A stretch of 64,000 nt of DNA, from contig JAOVFP010000014.1 in the NCBI GenBank assembly GCA_025738555.1, forward strand, positions 930,001 through 994,000. The letters run 5' to 3'. Origin of the DNA: Cyathus striatus (Eukaryota; Basidiomycota; Agaricomycetes; Agaricales; Nidulariaceae). Position numbers and translations under genes: made by a program. Each line of letters starts with the position of its first letter. The stretch's first letter is position 1. The notes under the pieces were generated by a model. It saw nothing but the letters and a program-made list of their open reading frames with translations. It was not told the DNA's origin and did not search any database. This document shows, piece by piece, positions 1 through 11,597 of this stretch.

Positions 1-178
1 ATAATGAACCAAATTGGCTATGATTTCGATGAGCTATATGCGAAATGCTTTGTGCTGTTTCATTGTATGGTTGTGTTTCATTAGGTGATGGATGACTGTA
101 CATACAACATGTTGTTTTCCATTGTTTGGTATCGGCCTCGGGCCCTCTCTTTGCGTTCATGACGCTTGGCCAACACTA

Positions 179-558
179 GATGACTTCCCGTAAGGATCTG
201 GCGCAGTCTGACGACGCCAGATTTTTAAATGTTTATGCCTCCCTGGTTCCAGACCGTAACATGACCATCCACCGACTCCAGATCCTCGTCAGACAGCTTC
301 AGACAAACAATAGACGGACTAAACGGAGATACGCCAAAGGAAATCATATGGAAACCGGACGAAACTTCCTTTTGAAGATGTTAGATCATGAGTAACTACC
401 TTTTAAAGAGGTCTGAAGCTGTTTCGTAAGTCTGGCAGAGGGGGGGTAGGCCTCGCCAGATATTCGTGTCTGGCGTAGTCTGACAGTGCTCGAGAATTTG
501 AAATTGGACTCGGCAACTCGGCGCGTCAGACTGCGCCAGATCCTTACGGGAAGTCATC
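179..558. mobile_element. MITE-like element, 380 bp
   Basis: The first 35 or so bases and the reverse complement of the last 35 match almost perfectly, both starting GATGACTTCCCGTAAGGATC. The outer flanks read CACTA on the left and CACTG on the right, a possible imperfect target duplication. Inside the right half the subterminal word CTGGCGYAGTCTGAC recurs around 470-500 and inverted near 455, a typical layout for transposase binding sites. The 71-codon open frame inside is a by-product of the terminal repeat and is not called as a gene. The superfamily cannot be assigned from the ends alone. Confidence 0.8.
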
Positions 559-618
559 CACTGGCTGAAAAACACGAGTCACTATAGGTCAGAAGTCTAT
601 CGGTAGTACTTACATATA

Positions 619-1311
619 CAGTCGAACCTGTCATAACCCATAGGGGTCGGTGGACCTGAAAAGTTATGTATAAGTTTCTGCGGGTTATGACTTGTTGCGG
701 TACACACATATTACGTAATACACCTTACACGTGAGAAAAGAACTGAGTGATCTTTATGGGCACCATCATGCTATGCGGCTGTTTGAAATGAGTTTGACGT
801 CCAAATGTTGCAAGTTCCTTCTCCAACATTCGCGCATATACATCATTCACATCCGACACATACTTACGAAGGGTAATTGCTGCTTTAAGTGCTTCTCGTC
901 GCGTGGGTTTGACTTGAAGTTCCTCCACGTTATCGTCATCCCCACCATTTACATCCAGCATTTCTTCTCTATTGCGCATGTCCATGGCAGCCTGATATAT
1001 ATCTTCGTCGCTGGTGTGCCTTGATGCAAGCTCCTGCTCGACAACTGGGTTGAGAAGCTCAATGGTGAGTATTCCGGCGCAGCCCATCAGTAGTGAAACG
1101 ATAGACACAGGGTGCATTGTTACATATATATTTCTATTTTAAGATACTATTATGGGTTTTGGAACCACACCAAACCTATCGATTATCACGATTCACAGGA
1201 TTATGGTATTTTTAATCAATCTCCCCGCCCACCGATTTGGTGGACCCGAAATCTTATGAGTATTTACAGGTTATGGCTTGTTGCGGTTATGGGTTAGGAC
1301 AAGTATGACTG
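619..1311. mobile_element. Pogo/Tc1-mariner-like deletion derivative
   Basis: The element begins CAGTCGAACCTGTCATAACC and ends with its imperfect inverted copy (about 21 of 25 positions agree), with TA on both sides at 617-618 and 1312-1313. CAGTC ends and a TA duplication are known features of pogo/Fot1 elements. A subterminal direct repeat (GGTGGACC, then TTATG, then CTTGTTGCGGT) occurs near both ends at about 651-704 and 1240-1287. The 693 bp length and the surviving transposase tail show that it arose from a full element by internal deletion, so it would depend on a relative for movement. Confidence 0.85.
725..1117 (-). pseudogene. Pogo-family transposase, C-terminal remnant
   Basis: This 130-codon reverse-strand frame looks like the C-terminal tail of CENP-B/pogo-type transposases in fungi: an acidic Asp-rich patch, the block PTRREALKAA, a LRKYVSDVND stretch and a SFGRQT-like word (here TFGRQT), ending in ITQFFSHV. 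The DDE catalytic core and the N-terminal DNA-binding domain are absent, so it is non-functional. It lies wholly inside the 693 bp pogo-like element, with its stop near the left terminal repeat, the expected position for the 3' end of a transposase gene. Recognition is from motif memory, not a search. Confidence 0.7.
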
Positions 1312-1576
1312 TACAAGCAATATCTAAGGCCAACCTGTGCTGGACGTGGTGCTTCCACTGCTGCAGGGAAGTGCACTACAGTGCAGGGACAATGTCAAGT
1401 TCCGTTGTCCCAGATGTATATCATCGATATCTGCCGCGATAATCAAGGAGCTCGGGCATTCACGGGGGCATTCAATTCAACGTTAAGAATAACGACGACA
1501 ATGATTCGTTATCGATTCATTAGCGACAGCTCCTTGTTGGAAATAGATTTGGCAACACAAGGGAACTATCACCCCA

Positions 1577-1716
1577 GACAATAGTGAATCGGATCACGGT
1601 ACATATGGTACACCCCGATGTTAACACCTTCTAAAAAAGGCTATTTTCTGCATCGGGGTGAGAACTATATTCTGACTGTGTACCATATGCAACGCGATCC
1701 GATTCAGTCCTGTCTG
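1577..1716. repeat. 140 bp foldback in the promoter of the first regulator gene
   Basis: Arms at about 1577-1611 and 1679-1716 are inverted copies: both carry TGAATCGGATC and CATATGGTACA. A second, nested pair (CACCCCGATG at 1611-1620, CATCGGGGTG at 1651-1660) sits inside. The whole unit could fold into a cruciform. It ends about 95 bp before the start codon at 1810, so it is either a small MITE or a promoter palindrome. The two later regulator paralogs have no such structure. Confidence 0.7.
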
Positions 1717-1809
1717 AGGTGTATGCAACGTGTTCGAACATCTTCGTTCTTAGTACCTTGCTCATCTACTTGATCATCTTAGACACCCCACAGTGTTTCT
1801 CACTCACTA

Positions 1810-4800
1810 ATGTCTTCAACTGACGAAGATCCTACTAATCTATCATCCCAGAAGAAGCGCAGAATCACCCAGCGTGCATGCGATCACTGTAGACTGAAGA
1901 AAAGTACGCACCTTCATGCACGTTTTACTTGACATTCTACTAATACCGCAATTAAAGAACGATGTGATGCTGTCGAATGACTCTGCATATTCCTGTGGAG
2001 CTTATGATGTCCTTTTCTAGGCGGTGAACCAACTCCCCCGCATGCTAAATGTCCAAGCTGCGTTGAGCAAGGCTTGGAATGCACTTTCAGTACTGAACCG
2101 AAGGTACGTTTGTGACTTTTTATGTATCGAACGAAAGCTAAGGCAGTTTTACTTTGGCAGAAACGGGGGAGGCCTAAGGGGTATGTATATCACTGTCTCT
2201 TACATCAAGCAGGAAAATTCAAGCACCTCACAGATACGTTGATGGGCTCGAAATGCGAATTCGGTTCTTGGAAGGGTTGGTTAAAAAGGCATGTAGTCAT
2301 CTTGTTGGCGTTCTTTCATTGGCTTAAGTTTAATTGCCATTAGTTGTGCCCCAACCAATTAGTGCTTCACGGCCTCGTTTGCACCTTTGACCCCGAATAC
2401 GCAGCAACACTAACGAATATATCCACTGCAATGTCCATATCTACTCCCAGTACTCTCACAAGTGTTCCAACAACACCTGAAAAGGCACCATCTGACGCCA
2501 TTCAAGATGTAATACATAAGATTGCTTCCCTCTCACTTGGATCAAAAGACGACCCATTCCGAGACGACGATGTCCAGCAAGTCGCTATTTCCGAAAGGCT
2601 GCAAATGCTATCCGAAAACAAAAGGTTCTGGGGGAAAAGCAGCAGTGCCATGCTCATGCATACCGCTGTATTACTCAAAAATGAGTATTCAAAGGACATT
2701 CCAATCAAGCGTAGATTTTTACAGAACCGAAGGCCTGTATTCTGGAAGAGATTCCCTGTGAGTTATTGCTACTAGGTATCTCTACGTCCTTACTTACACG
2801 CTTAATATCAGTGGGAAATCGACTTCAAACGCCCGACTGTGAAATACACATTCCCTCCTTCCGAACTCATTTCTAAACTTGCAGATGCATATTTTGAACA
2901 TGTTAATCTATTCTATCCTCTCCTCCATAGGCCAACATTTGAACGTGCCGTTGCAAATGGACTTCACCTAAACGATGAAGGGTTTGGAGGTGTCCTTCTA
3001 CTAGTATGCGCCGTTGGAGCACGGTATACAGATAAAATTGACGAAAAAACGTTATCTGAGGGAACGAATTTGCATTACTCAGCGGGATGGAAGTGGTATA
3101 ACCAGGTTCAGGTTGTGAAGCAAAGCCTATTTCGTTCCATGACATTGTACGATTTGCAATCATACTGTGTAAGTGCTATAAACGTCTGCCTCTTGTATAT
3201 GTTACATTTGATATCTAACCTTTGACATCCTTAGTTGGCAATTCAATTCATCAACGGATGCTATGCACCACAAGCAGCTTGGATTCTCAGCGGGTTCGGG
3301 ATTCGTCTCGCTCAAGATGTTGGCGCTCATCGTCAACGCATACCTCTGGAGAAACTAACAGTTCAAGATGAACTTTGGAAGAGGGCATTTTGGGTTATTG
3401 TTGCTCTGGATCGATTGATTAGTATGGGGATGGGAAGGCCTTGCGCAATATTTGATGATCAGTACGTCTAATGATAAACTGCATACTAAATCGGCCTATA
3501 GGCTGATATTTGTATACAAGTTTTGATATCGACATGCCTGTTGAATGCGATGACGAATATTGGGAGCATCCGGACCAAAAGAAGCGCTTCAGACAGCCAA
3601 AGGATATTCCTTCGACGCTGACTGCATTCAATCTACACATTCGGTTGTATAGGATCATGGCATTTTCAATGAGTACCATTGTGAGTTCAGAGGTCTATCT
3701 AGTACATTCACATTTACCACTTTGACCCCAAAATCTTTTTCTACTATAGTATTCAATTAAAACAAAATTCTGGGAGTTGATATTGCAAGAATGGGAACAG
3801 CACATTGTAGCTGAGTTAGACTCTGCGTTGAACAACTGGCTTAGCTCTTTACCTGATTATTGTACGACAGTGTCCTATTCATCGCTGACTAAAAACTAAC
3901 AAATCCATCTTAGTACGTTGGGACCCAGATAGAGCTGATGACCGATTCTTCAAGCTCTCAGGGTCTCTTATAACAACGTTCTACTACGTTCGAATACTCG
4001 TACACCGCCCATACATTACAGCGAGAGGCGCCGGCCAGCAAATGCCACTTTCACTACCTTCACTTGCCTTATGCTCCAGCGCAGCGCGATCATGTTCACT
4101 TGTCTTAGAGCAGCAGATGAAGCGTTTTGTTGTCATGTACCCATATATGGCAATTTCTGCGTCGATAGCAGGTATTGTACTACTTCTCAACATGTGGTCT
4201 AGTAGTAAGCGAACAGGGACCACGGAAGATCCAATAACAACGAAACAGGCTGACAAATGTATGGATGTTCTGAGGAAGGCAGAAGAAAGATGGCGTTCTT
4301 GCGGAATTTACCTGTACGCTTAACTATTTCGCTTTATATATCTATCTATCATGACGCACGACTTCTCAGAGATATCATGAATGATTTAACAACTACTGGA
4401 CAGTTGTTAATTTCTGAGGAAGAGACAGGGCCATATGCAGAAAATCTGTCTGGGAATAGCACCGGAAATCAGGAGAGCTCAACTTCTCCATGTGAAGCTA
4501 GCCTATTTTCCATTAACTTTCGTCCATCCATATTATTTCCACCGGTACCAGACAGCCAACCTCAGACATTTACACAGAATGTAGGCGAGAATTCCAGATT
4601 TAATCCACAAGAAACTATTTTTGGTAGTGGGTTTTACGATAACACAACCCCTATGATATTCGAACACGGAGCCTCAGCCAACCTCCCATTCAATAACGAA
4701 ACTCCAGCAATAAACGCTCCCACTCGTCAAGACATTAGCTCGCTCTCTGCTGAACACATCCATCCAGGCATGAACTCGGAGATCCACTTGGGCCACCAGC

Positions 4801-5035
4801 AGACAACCACGGATCCTACTATGGATATGTGGACCAATGCACCAAATGGTTTCGAGTAGGTGTTATTATAGTTTTACTAAGTATGATCAATCTTATAACT
4901 GATATACATTTTGTTCAAAGACTCAATGAATGGAATTCGTTTCTCCTGAACTTTACAGAATCAACAAACGACTTATATCATAATGATGCTCCGTGCAGAG
5001 GAGATGGGACGCAAGAATCATATACGATGCATTAA
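1810..5035 (+). CDS. Zn2Cys6 fungal_trans transcription factor, copy 1
   Basis: This is a nuclear DNA-binding regulator with an N-terminal Zn2Cys6 cluster (C-x2-C-x6-C-x9-C-x2-C-x6-C) followed by a basic linker KRGRPKG and a short coiled coil, then the fungal_trans (middle homology) domain with the landmarks YFEHVNLFYPLLHRPTFERA, AGWKWYNQVQ, GFGIRLAQDVGAH and LWKRAFWVIVALDR. I place 13 exons: 1810-1903, 1958-1963, 2021-2103, 2161-2180, 2234-2288, 2344-2757, 2812-3168, 3235-3461, 3521-3680, 3750-3861, 3914-4313, 4370-4855 and 4921-5035, giving about 842 residues. Exon 2 is 6 nt long. The intron at 2289-2343 starts with GC rather than GT. The C-terminal tail is acidic/Ser-Thr rich and keeps the MWTNAPNGFE block shared with the paralogs. 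Its target genes cannot be told from sequence. Confidence 0.93.
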
Positions 5036-6276
5036 ATAATTAGATTTACCTTGTTTATGATGCGTATGGAACTTGTAAGGAAAGCTAGGATTTGTACGTA
5101 GGGTCGCTAACGTAGGTGACTGAACTGAAGTCATGAATGTTGTTGGTCTTTTGCCATGCCTAAAATTTTGAGTGATCATATAATTAGAAGAACTAAACTC
5201 TAGAAATACATTTGTAGGGTGAAGTGATTGGATTCTTGGAAAATGTAAACGTGTGTTGCAGCGGCAGTGAAAGCTTTGCATACTGAGTAACTGACAATCA
5301 TGGGTCGGAAGCACCTTTACTAGTTCAAATTGCACATTAGTGTATGGCGTTGCGCTTAGGTGCATTCAGAAAGTGGCGACAGGTTGAGAAAGTGGCGCGA
5401 GACGAACGATAAGTAGCGTTGAGTAGCGCAAAGCACGGTACCTAGAAAATGGCGCAGTACCCAAATAAATGTGCAGTTTGAACGCCATATTCTGGCACCT
5501 GGTTACATGTACACTTTGAACGTCATAAGTAGTCTAGTAAAGATTCTTCCGATCGTCAGTTTCTCATCATTCTGGATATACTACATGCTTCCATATACTT
5601 CTAATATTGACTCAGAGCATGGGGTTCAAGAGGGAATCCCTTGGGATCGTATCACTGATGTGTGGGACCCGTTGACCAATGGGAACCATGAGAAAGTCAC
5701 AGATGGTAGTGGTTCGGAGTCAAGGAATCCGTCCCCAACCCACCTCCATATTTTTAATACTTCGAAGTTGGAAGCTTCAGTTATTATAAGTAAAATGAAG
5801 TTAGTTATACAAATTTCATTAGCCCCACAAAATAAATAATAATTTGGGCTAGTTGTCACGGTCCACAAGTTACAACCTAGACCTAATAACCCAGACCTAA
5901 GGCAAAAAGACCAGATAATTGCAGGCTTACAAGATAACATTCATGTGACTTAATCCGGCGAAATATAGCAAAATAAAGAATAAATTAAGGTATAAATTAT
6001 ATAAACTAATCGGTGACACCCTAGTGCTAAGAGGGAATTAATGGGTCGACCAACGACACCATTGAGAAAGAAACGGAGTAAACGACAGGAAGGTCCGATG
6101 GACAGCCCTAAGCTACGAGAGAAAGTGATGAAAGGTGATAACTGAGGGCGGCTGACTGGAAGAGGGAGAAGGTGGATGCTAGTGGTGTAGGGAAAGTGAA
6201 AGCACCAGCGGAGAACGAGCTTGATGAGCGGACTTGAAGCCAATAACGAGATTCGGGATTTTAGTTGACGGACCAG
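5036..6276. other. Intergenic; no supported gene
   Basis: This gap separates the first regulator from the convergent kinase gene. It is AT-rich with only short chance frames. Near 5366-5460 the word GTGGCG or ATGGCG follows AAA several times, a loose irregular repeat. No domain, tRNA or terminal repeat was recognised. Confidence 0.5.
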
Positions 6277-9200
6277 TCACGAAGGCAATGGAACTTGAGA
6301 AGCAAATGTATCCCAATCACTATATATGAATAGAAGGTACATTAACATATATTCATGTTAAAACGTTAGTGAAAACAATACTTACACGCCACTAAATATC
6401 TCGTGCCGGCGAATCCCTTCATAGTCCAATCGATGATAGGGGTTGATCTGTACCATCTGGTTACGACAGATAGTTTAAGTACCAGTATATTTCACAATCA
6501 ATAATGTTAGAAAATAAACGTACCCGATTGATGAAGTCGGCTTCTATGTCCGATAGCTCCGATGATAGTAGGGGAGTTCGATACTCCAGACAATCAAGAT
6601 GGTTATTCACCAACTTATAGTCAGCAAATGGATATTGCCCTCCAGAAAGGAAGACATGAGCCATCACCCCGATAGAGTAAAAATCAACCCCGAAACTATA
6701 GCTCTCTCCGCACATAGTTTCAGGAGCAGCATAAAGAGGTGTACCGCAACTTTCCCTCACAGTCAAAGGATTTCCCCCTGGCCACAGGCGGAAATACATC
6801 TAGCGGTGCTCGACCTTGTTCCACACGCTTCTTCTGCGCAATGTAAAGCCTTGACCAAGAGGCCCATTGCACATCGGATAGCAATTCGCTGCTGGGATAA
6901 TCGAATAGAAAGGACAATCCGAAGTCCCCAAGTCGGATGTGATTATCCGGCCCGATAAAAATATTCTCAGGCTTGATATCACGGTGAATGACACCGACTT
7001 GATGCAGCTCGTGGACGGCAGATACCTGGAAAGGGATCAGAAATAACGGATAATGAGATCAAAAAAGGACCAACGACTTCTGCAAGGAGGGCATAAATAA
7101 CCTTCCTCTGCAGCTTCTTCGTCATGCCCAGAATACGTTCTAACGATCCGTTTTGGAAGTACTCCTAGGTGGACAATATTAGTTTAAGAAGTGACAAAAT
7201 GCTAAACATGACCACAAACCATAACGAGGAAAGAACTGCCCTTGGAAATCATACCATCATAGCACAAGGGCGTCCAGCGCGATCCACTAAGTTCCATCGT
7301 GATCCTTAGCCCTCTCTCCTCCACGTTGGACTTGCCCATAAGAACTGGGCTCATCCATTTTACTGTCACCTCCCTAGGCAAGTCGCACCCGGCCTCTCTA
7401 CACTCATACAGGAATACATTCCCGAATGAGCCGCTTCCTAGCTTCCTTTTCACGTGGTACCACTCAATCGCGAGGATTGCAGACGCGAATGGACACCACC
7501 TCCCATTGCTTCCTCTGTTGCCGACCTCGACAATATGTTTCATCCGAAGTACGGGATACTCGCAGCCCTTAACTCCAACGAAGCTTGCGCGGTAGTAGCA
7601 ACGGGTGAGGAGGCCGGTGGCTTCGAGCTGCTTGATCATTGCCTGCATGGAGTGTCGAAAGCTCGCTGTGGCTTTGGAAAGGGAAGATTGCAGGAATGCT
7701 CCGATTGGTGATGAAGCAGAAGAGGTCTCGGGAGGGTCAAGCTGTGGTGCGAGGGTCATCTCGACCCTAGTGAACGGATTCAGTGGGACAATAAAAGAAA
7801 GATAATAATATACTCACTCGATAGGAGGGGAGCAATAGGACAGTTGGACTGTCATGGTTATCTGGGATACCTCCATTAGCTCTTCTGACGAGAAGTCCTG
7901 TAGCAGCAGAAGTCAACCTTCCGAATCAGAGCTCCCAAGTGATACTTACGCCAACCTCTGCCATGTCTATGTCAGGTAAGACGACATCCATGGCTTCCCC
8001 GGTTACTTCTATCAAATACGTTTTGGCCTTCCAGGATCAGTATATGAATAAATCCAACGTACCGCCCGTTCGAAGCTCATGGACGACATCCATTAACCCA
8101 CTCCCGCTGTCAGCAACTGTTACCTGTGATGGACCTACAGACTGCATTTCAACACTAATGTTAAAGGTCAGTAGGTTGAAGAAAGCATGGAAATAAAAAC
8201 GCACTCCGCAGGAGGGCGAGAGAACTCATTCTGCGTTAGGTCAATGCCGTACATGGGCTCTCCGGGCGTAAGATGTTGCACTGTAGGTAACGGGCCCGAA
8301 GAGTCAAAGCTTACTACAGACCCATCGGCGTCGACGAAGACGACATCTTCATCTGTGGAAGATTGAATATCATGCTTAAACTAAAGATATACAACTAACC
8401 GAGAATGGATTCCGCGGTTGTAGTCAACCCAGCCTGGTCTGCATCTGCGTCCGCGTCTGCCATATGAACATCGGCAAATCGAACATCGAACGTACTTGCA
8501 TCTTCGCTACTGACTACAGTAAATTCCGTCTGTGTCGCCGCAGAGACACCAGCAGCATCTGAAGTTCGGTTCAAAGCAAGAGCAGTAGAGAAATCAGCGA
8601 CAATAGGCTAAAATTTTAAATAGAAAGTACATACCAGAACAGCCGATACGAACATCTGCAGTCTGTGTGTCCACCTTCAGCTGAGAAGCTTCGGTGTGAG
8701 GAATAACACGATTACAGTCACCGACAGACGAAGCGTCTGCGCCTACCGACCGCTGAGTAGTGGCTTCGCTTTGGGAAGCATCATCACGGACGCAGACGGA
8801 TACGGCCTCTACTTTGACCGACGGCTGAGAAGCTTTGGTCTGAATAGTAGTGGCGTGAGTAGATGTAGCCTCTGTGCTCACCCGGGCCGACAGCTGAGAA
8901 GCTTCGGGCTGAACATCGTGTGGCCGCAACAGAACACAGCGAGAGCAGTATCATAAATGACGTACCATGACGATGAGGACCATAATGATGTACAATGGCT
9001 GTGGTTTGATGTATACCCCATAATGAGCAATAGTAGGATAAGTAAAAAGAAGAAACGTGCTCACCGTTAGTAATAGCATCGTCAGCTCTTCTGTTGGCGC
9101 GACTTGTACCACCAGTAACACAAAGCACGCCCGCCATAAAGGCGAGCATTGCACATAGTGCCCAGGGTACCAGCACATATCGGTCATCATGGGGAGCAGA

Positions 9201-9590
9201 TACCGAGGTTCGGGAGGGGATCGTCGACCATGCACGGGTCGGGGTAACATAAAAGGGGAAGAGCCTTTGGAGGACTCCAGAGATACACTGTACGATTGTG
9301 GCAATGCTACCAACAGTCGTTGGGGCTGGTAGGGGGCTAAGAGACAGGGTGGGAGAGGGGGACGGAGGAATGGGTATATGTGGAACGTGAACGATAGCGG
9401 GAAGGAAAGTAAGATGATCAACCCTCGCCACACCGCTGTCATGGTTTCTGCCAGCAGAAACAGAAATATTTGGATTTTTCCGTAAGTCCGAGGGAAAAGA
9501 AATGAGAGAGCCTGAGATATTTGAAGCCAAACGCAGAATCCAGAGAGAAAGAACAGCCACCAACGCCCAAACGAAAGCGAACCGACGCAT
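6277..9590 (-). CDS. Membrane-anchored Ser/Thr protein kinase
   Basis: The C-terminal part is a complete protein kinase domain spread over several exons: glycine loop KLGSGSFGNV, catalytic Lys in VTVKW, hinge FLVMEYFQNGSL, catalytic loop HRDIKPEN, DFG, activation-segment end GTPLYAAPE and a C-terminal tail GVDWDTFASQVPLPS before the stop at 6277-6279. Splices with GT-AG ends (for example a 73 bp intron after DYPSSELLSD) keep all motifs in frame. Upstream exons (about 7770-8930) encode an acidic, Ser/Thr-rich region with a repeated EASQL/KASQP word. The likely first exon starts at 9590 with a signal-anchor-like MRRFAFVWALVAVLSLWI and holds a second hydrophobic helix, ALCAMLAFMAGVLCV. The kinase is certain; the joins between about 8930 and 9100 are tentative, so the N-terminal part could be a separate gene. 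A role in membrane-proximal signalling is inferred. Confidence 0.75.
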
Positions 9591-9649
9591 CGTGATATCT
9601 TTTCTGGAAATATACCGCGAGAGATGCAAGGGCGGGCTTCTGTGGTGGT

Positions 9650-9737
9650 GGTAGTGGAGGAGGAAGAGGAGAGGGGGGAGGAGGAGGAGGGAGGAGGAGG
9701 AGGAGGGAGGAGGAGGAGGAGGGAGGAGGAGAGGGCA
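9650..9737. repeat. GGA-rich polypurine tract
   Basis: About 90 bases are almost pure purine on the plus strand, built from GGAGGA units. It lies 60-145 bases upstream of the proposed kinase start at 9590, reading as a pyrimidine tract in the sense strand of that gene. CT-rich tracts are common in fungal promoters and 5' leaders; a triplex-forming structure is possible but unproved. Confidence 0.85.
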
Positions 9738-10320
9738 AGGAATTTGTCTGAGAAACCGCCGAGATGAGGTATACCAGTCGCTAATGTAATGAACTAGCAA
9801 CTAAGGAAAGAAACGAGAGTCTCCTTGATATACCTTGAAATGCAAATGAAGGGAGAGTCAGCCTCAACCAGTGCCAGCCACGAGAAGGAGTCTTACGGGC
9901 GGTTGATGAGACGATGGAAAGGGAGAGTACAACGGGAAAGGGAGTGATATAAAACAGAAGTGACACTTCTTAAATTAATCCCTGAGCGAGTGAGGAAAGG
10001 AAGGAGAAAAACAGTCAGTTGTCAGCCGCATAACAACGATAGCGAAAAAGAGTACCTTTCCCGATGCGGAACCATGAGCGAGGAGACGAGGGGGCGAAGT
10101 AGTGTCATAACGTACCTCCACCTATACCCCGCGGTCATCAAGGACGCATCGCAGCGCCATGATCCTTATGGCTGGCCCTGGATGGTGGTAGCTGGTGGCC
10201 AATCGTTGTGTTGAAAGGGCCTTCTCCTGTAGGTATTGTCCTGTCCCAGATAGGAACACCGTGCTTCCTAACCATAGCTACAGGAATGCGAAACCGGCAA
10301 CACGTTGCCTGCATACATAT
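9738..10320. other. Intergenic between divergent genes
   Basis: This stretch lies between the leftward kinase gene and the small rightward open frame at 10321. It presumably holds the kinase promoter. The 84-codon frame at 9960 has no recognisable features and is not called. No repeat or RNA gene was seen. Confidence 0.45.
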
Positions 10321-10581
10321 ATGCTCGAGCTCCAACTCCTACTTTGCTTTCTGGCGTACACATCAACATCAATTCCCAACGATCTAGCCCTCGCTAACCA
10401 GCTCCTTACTCCTCGTCAGAGTACTTGCAGGTTTCAGCATGACAGCTTTCCCTTCTCAACTGCCGTAAGTGAACTCGCGTTTGTAGAGATAAAACAAACG
10501 TATATTGAGCATCAGGACGACATACAGTACGAATCCAACTGGCAGTACCACTTGGCCAGGAGTATAGTAATCTTGCTATAG
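10321..10581 (+). CDS. Candidate small secreted protein
   Basis: The frame opens with a signal-peptide-like start, MLELQLLLCFLAYTSTS, and continues for about 45 further codons. A strong donor GTAAGTG at 10465 and an acceptor CATACAG ending at 10527 define a possible 63 bp intron; because 63 is divisible by three the frame is open either with or without splicing. With splicing the product is about 65 residues with one Cys. No family is recognised. Its closeness to the kinase promoter means it could be leader sequence or noise. Confidence 0.3.
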   Translation: MLELQLLLCFLAYTSTSIPNDLALANQLLTPRQSTCRFQHDSFPFSTAVSELAFVEIKQTYIEHQDDIQYESNWQYHLARSIVILL

Positions 10582-11333
10582 CATGAATAGTACCGAGGGC
10601 AGAAAGCAAGTAGAAGAGCAAAAGAAGGGAATACGACGGGCACAGTGGATGGACGGACGTCGTGGATGGTCGTGGTTCAATTTTAAGAGACGCGTCGGCT
10701 TGTTGACGCTCTAAGAATATTCCCACGAGTGCACGTGCTGATTGATAGGCACTCCGGATTCGGAATCTTTGCTAAGCTTTCCTTGAAAGTACTCTTACTT
10801 GAATTTTCTTGAACTCCTTGAACGTTTAACATTGTCCTTCAACACTCTGAACTATTTTAACTACAAATAACACCTTTAATCATGTTAGAACACACCAGTT
10901 GGAACTTTTCCTTTCTGTTGCTGTCAAATTCTGTTAAGTAATTTTATATCATTCCCCTATATATGTAGTGGCAGTTTTAAAAATGATTTACTTGTTTAGT
11001 TTTCTTCGACGGATACAGTACCATACTCCTGGTAACCCCGATTGTGTCCAATGGGATCATTCTAAACTTAGTAACATAAGAAGTCTCGCTACATGTTACA
11101 TGCTTACGGGTTTGAGTGATTAGGGTCTAAGAAATTCTCCAGATCCTCGATCGCTGCACTTCGAAAGTCCAGTATCAAGCAGCTTAAACTTACACCCAAC
11201 ACCCTTCTGCGCCACGACTTACTTACACAGTATCACCATGTCTACACTGGAGGCTGTAACATAAATCTTAGCTGATTTAAATTTCAAACAGGGGAACCTT
11301 GAGGGAACCTACAACATTCAAGCATTGTACAAT
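10582..11333. other. Intergenic; nothing recognised
   Basis: This is AT-rich sequence with no open frame supported by motifs and no terminal repeats. It forms the distal upstream region of the second regulator gene. Confidence 0.5.
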
Positions 11334-11354
11334 GTTTATCGTAGCACGATAAAC
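11334..11354. promoter_or_regulatory. Perfect 8-bp-arm palindrome upstream of regulator 2
   Basis: GTTTATCG and CGATAAAC flank a 5-base centre. It lies about 245 bp upstream of the start at 11598. Two-fold symmetric sites are typical of dimeric Zn2Cys6 or other regulators, but no matching site was found before the other two paralogs, so the role is open. Confidence 0.3.
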
Positions 11355-11500
11355 GATATGTCAAACAGGCCTGGTTACTGCGTGGCAGTGCATCGGTGCG
11401 ATAACAATTCCGCTGCCTGCATCAAGGGCCCCAAAAGGACCCTGGTTGGAAATTGGGTCGAAACAGCGGATCTTGGGAAACCGATTCGCGGCAACACTAA

Positions 11501-11512
11501 CACGTAATGTGA
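11501..11512 (+). promoter_or_regulatory. 12-bp motif shared by regulators 2 and 3
   Basis: CACGTAATGTGA occurs here, 85 bp before the start codon at 11598, and again at 24231-24242, 91 bp before the start codon at 24334. Further left both copies also have CGGCA followed by CAC. It may be a retained promoter element of the ancestral gene; an autoregulatory site is possible but unproved. Confidence 0.5.
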
Positions 11513-11597
11513 AGTTCTGAGAATTTATAAGTACTACTTATAGTCTACATACTCACTTTTCGTTCAGGATACTTCTTCATTGATTGATTGACCACTA

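Noticed and set aside
179..395. 71-codon frame starting in the first MITE
   Set aside because: Its start is the terminal inverted repeat itself; no protein features.
9960..10214. 84-codon frame upstream of the kinase gene
   Set aside because: No motif, no splice-supported extension and likely part of a promoter or leader region.
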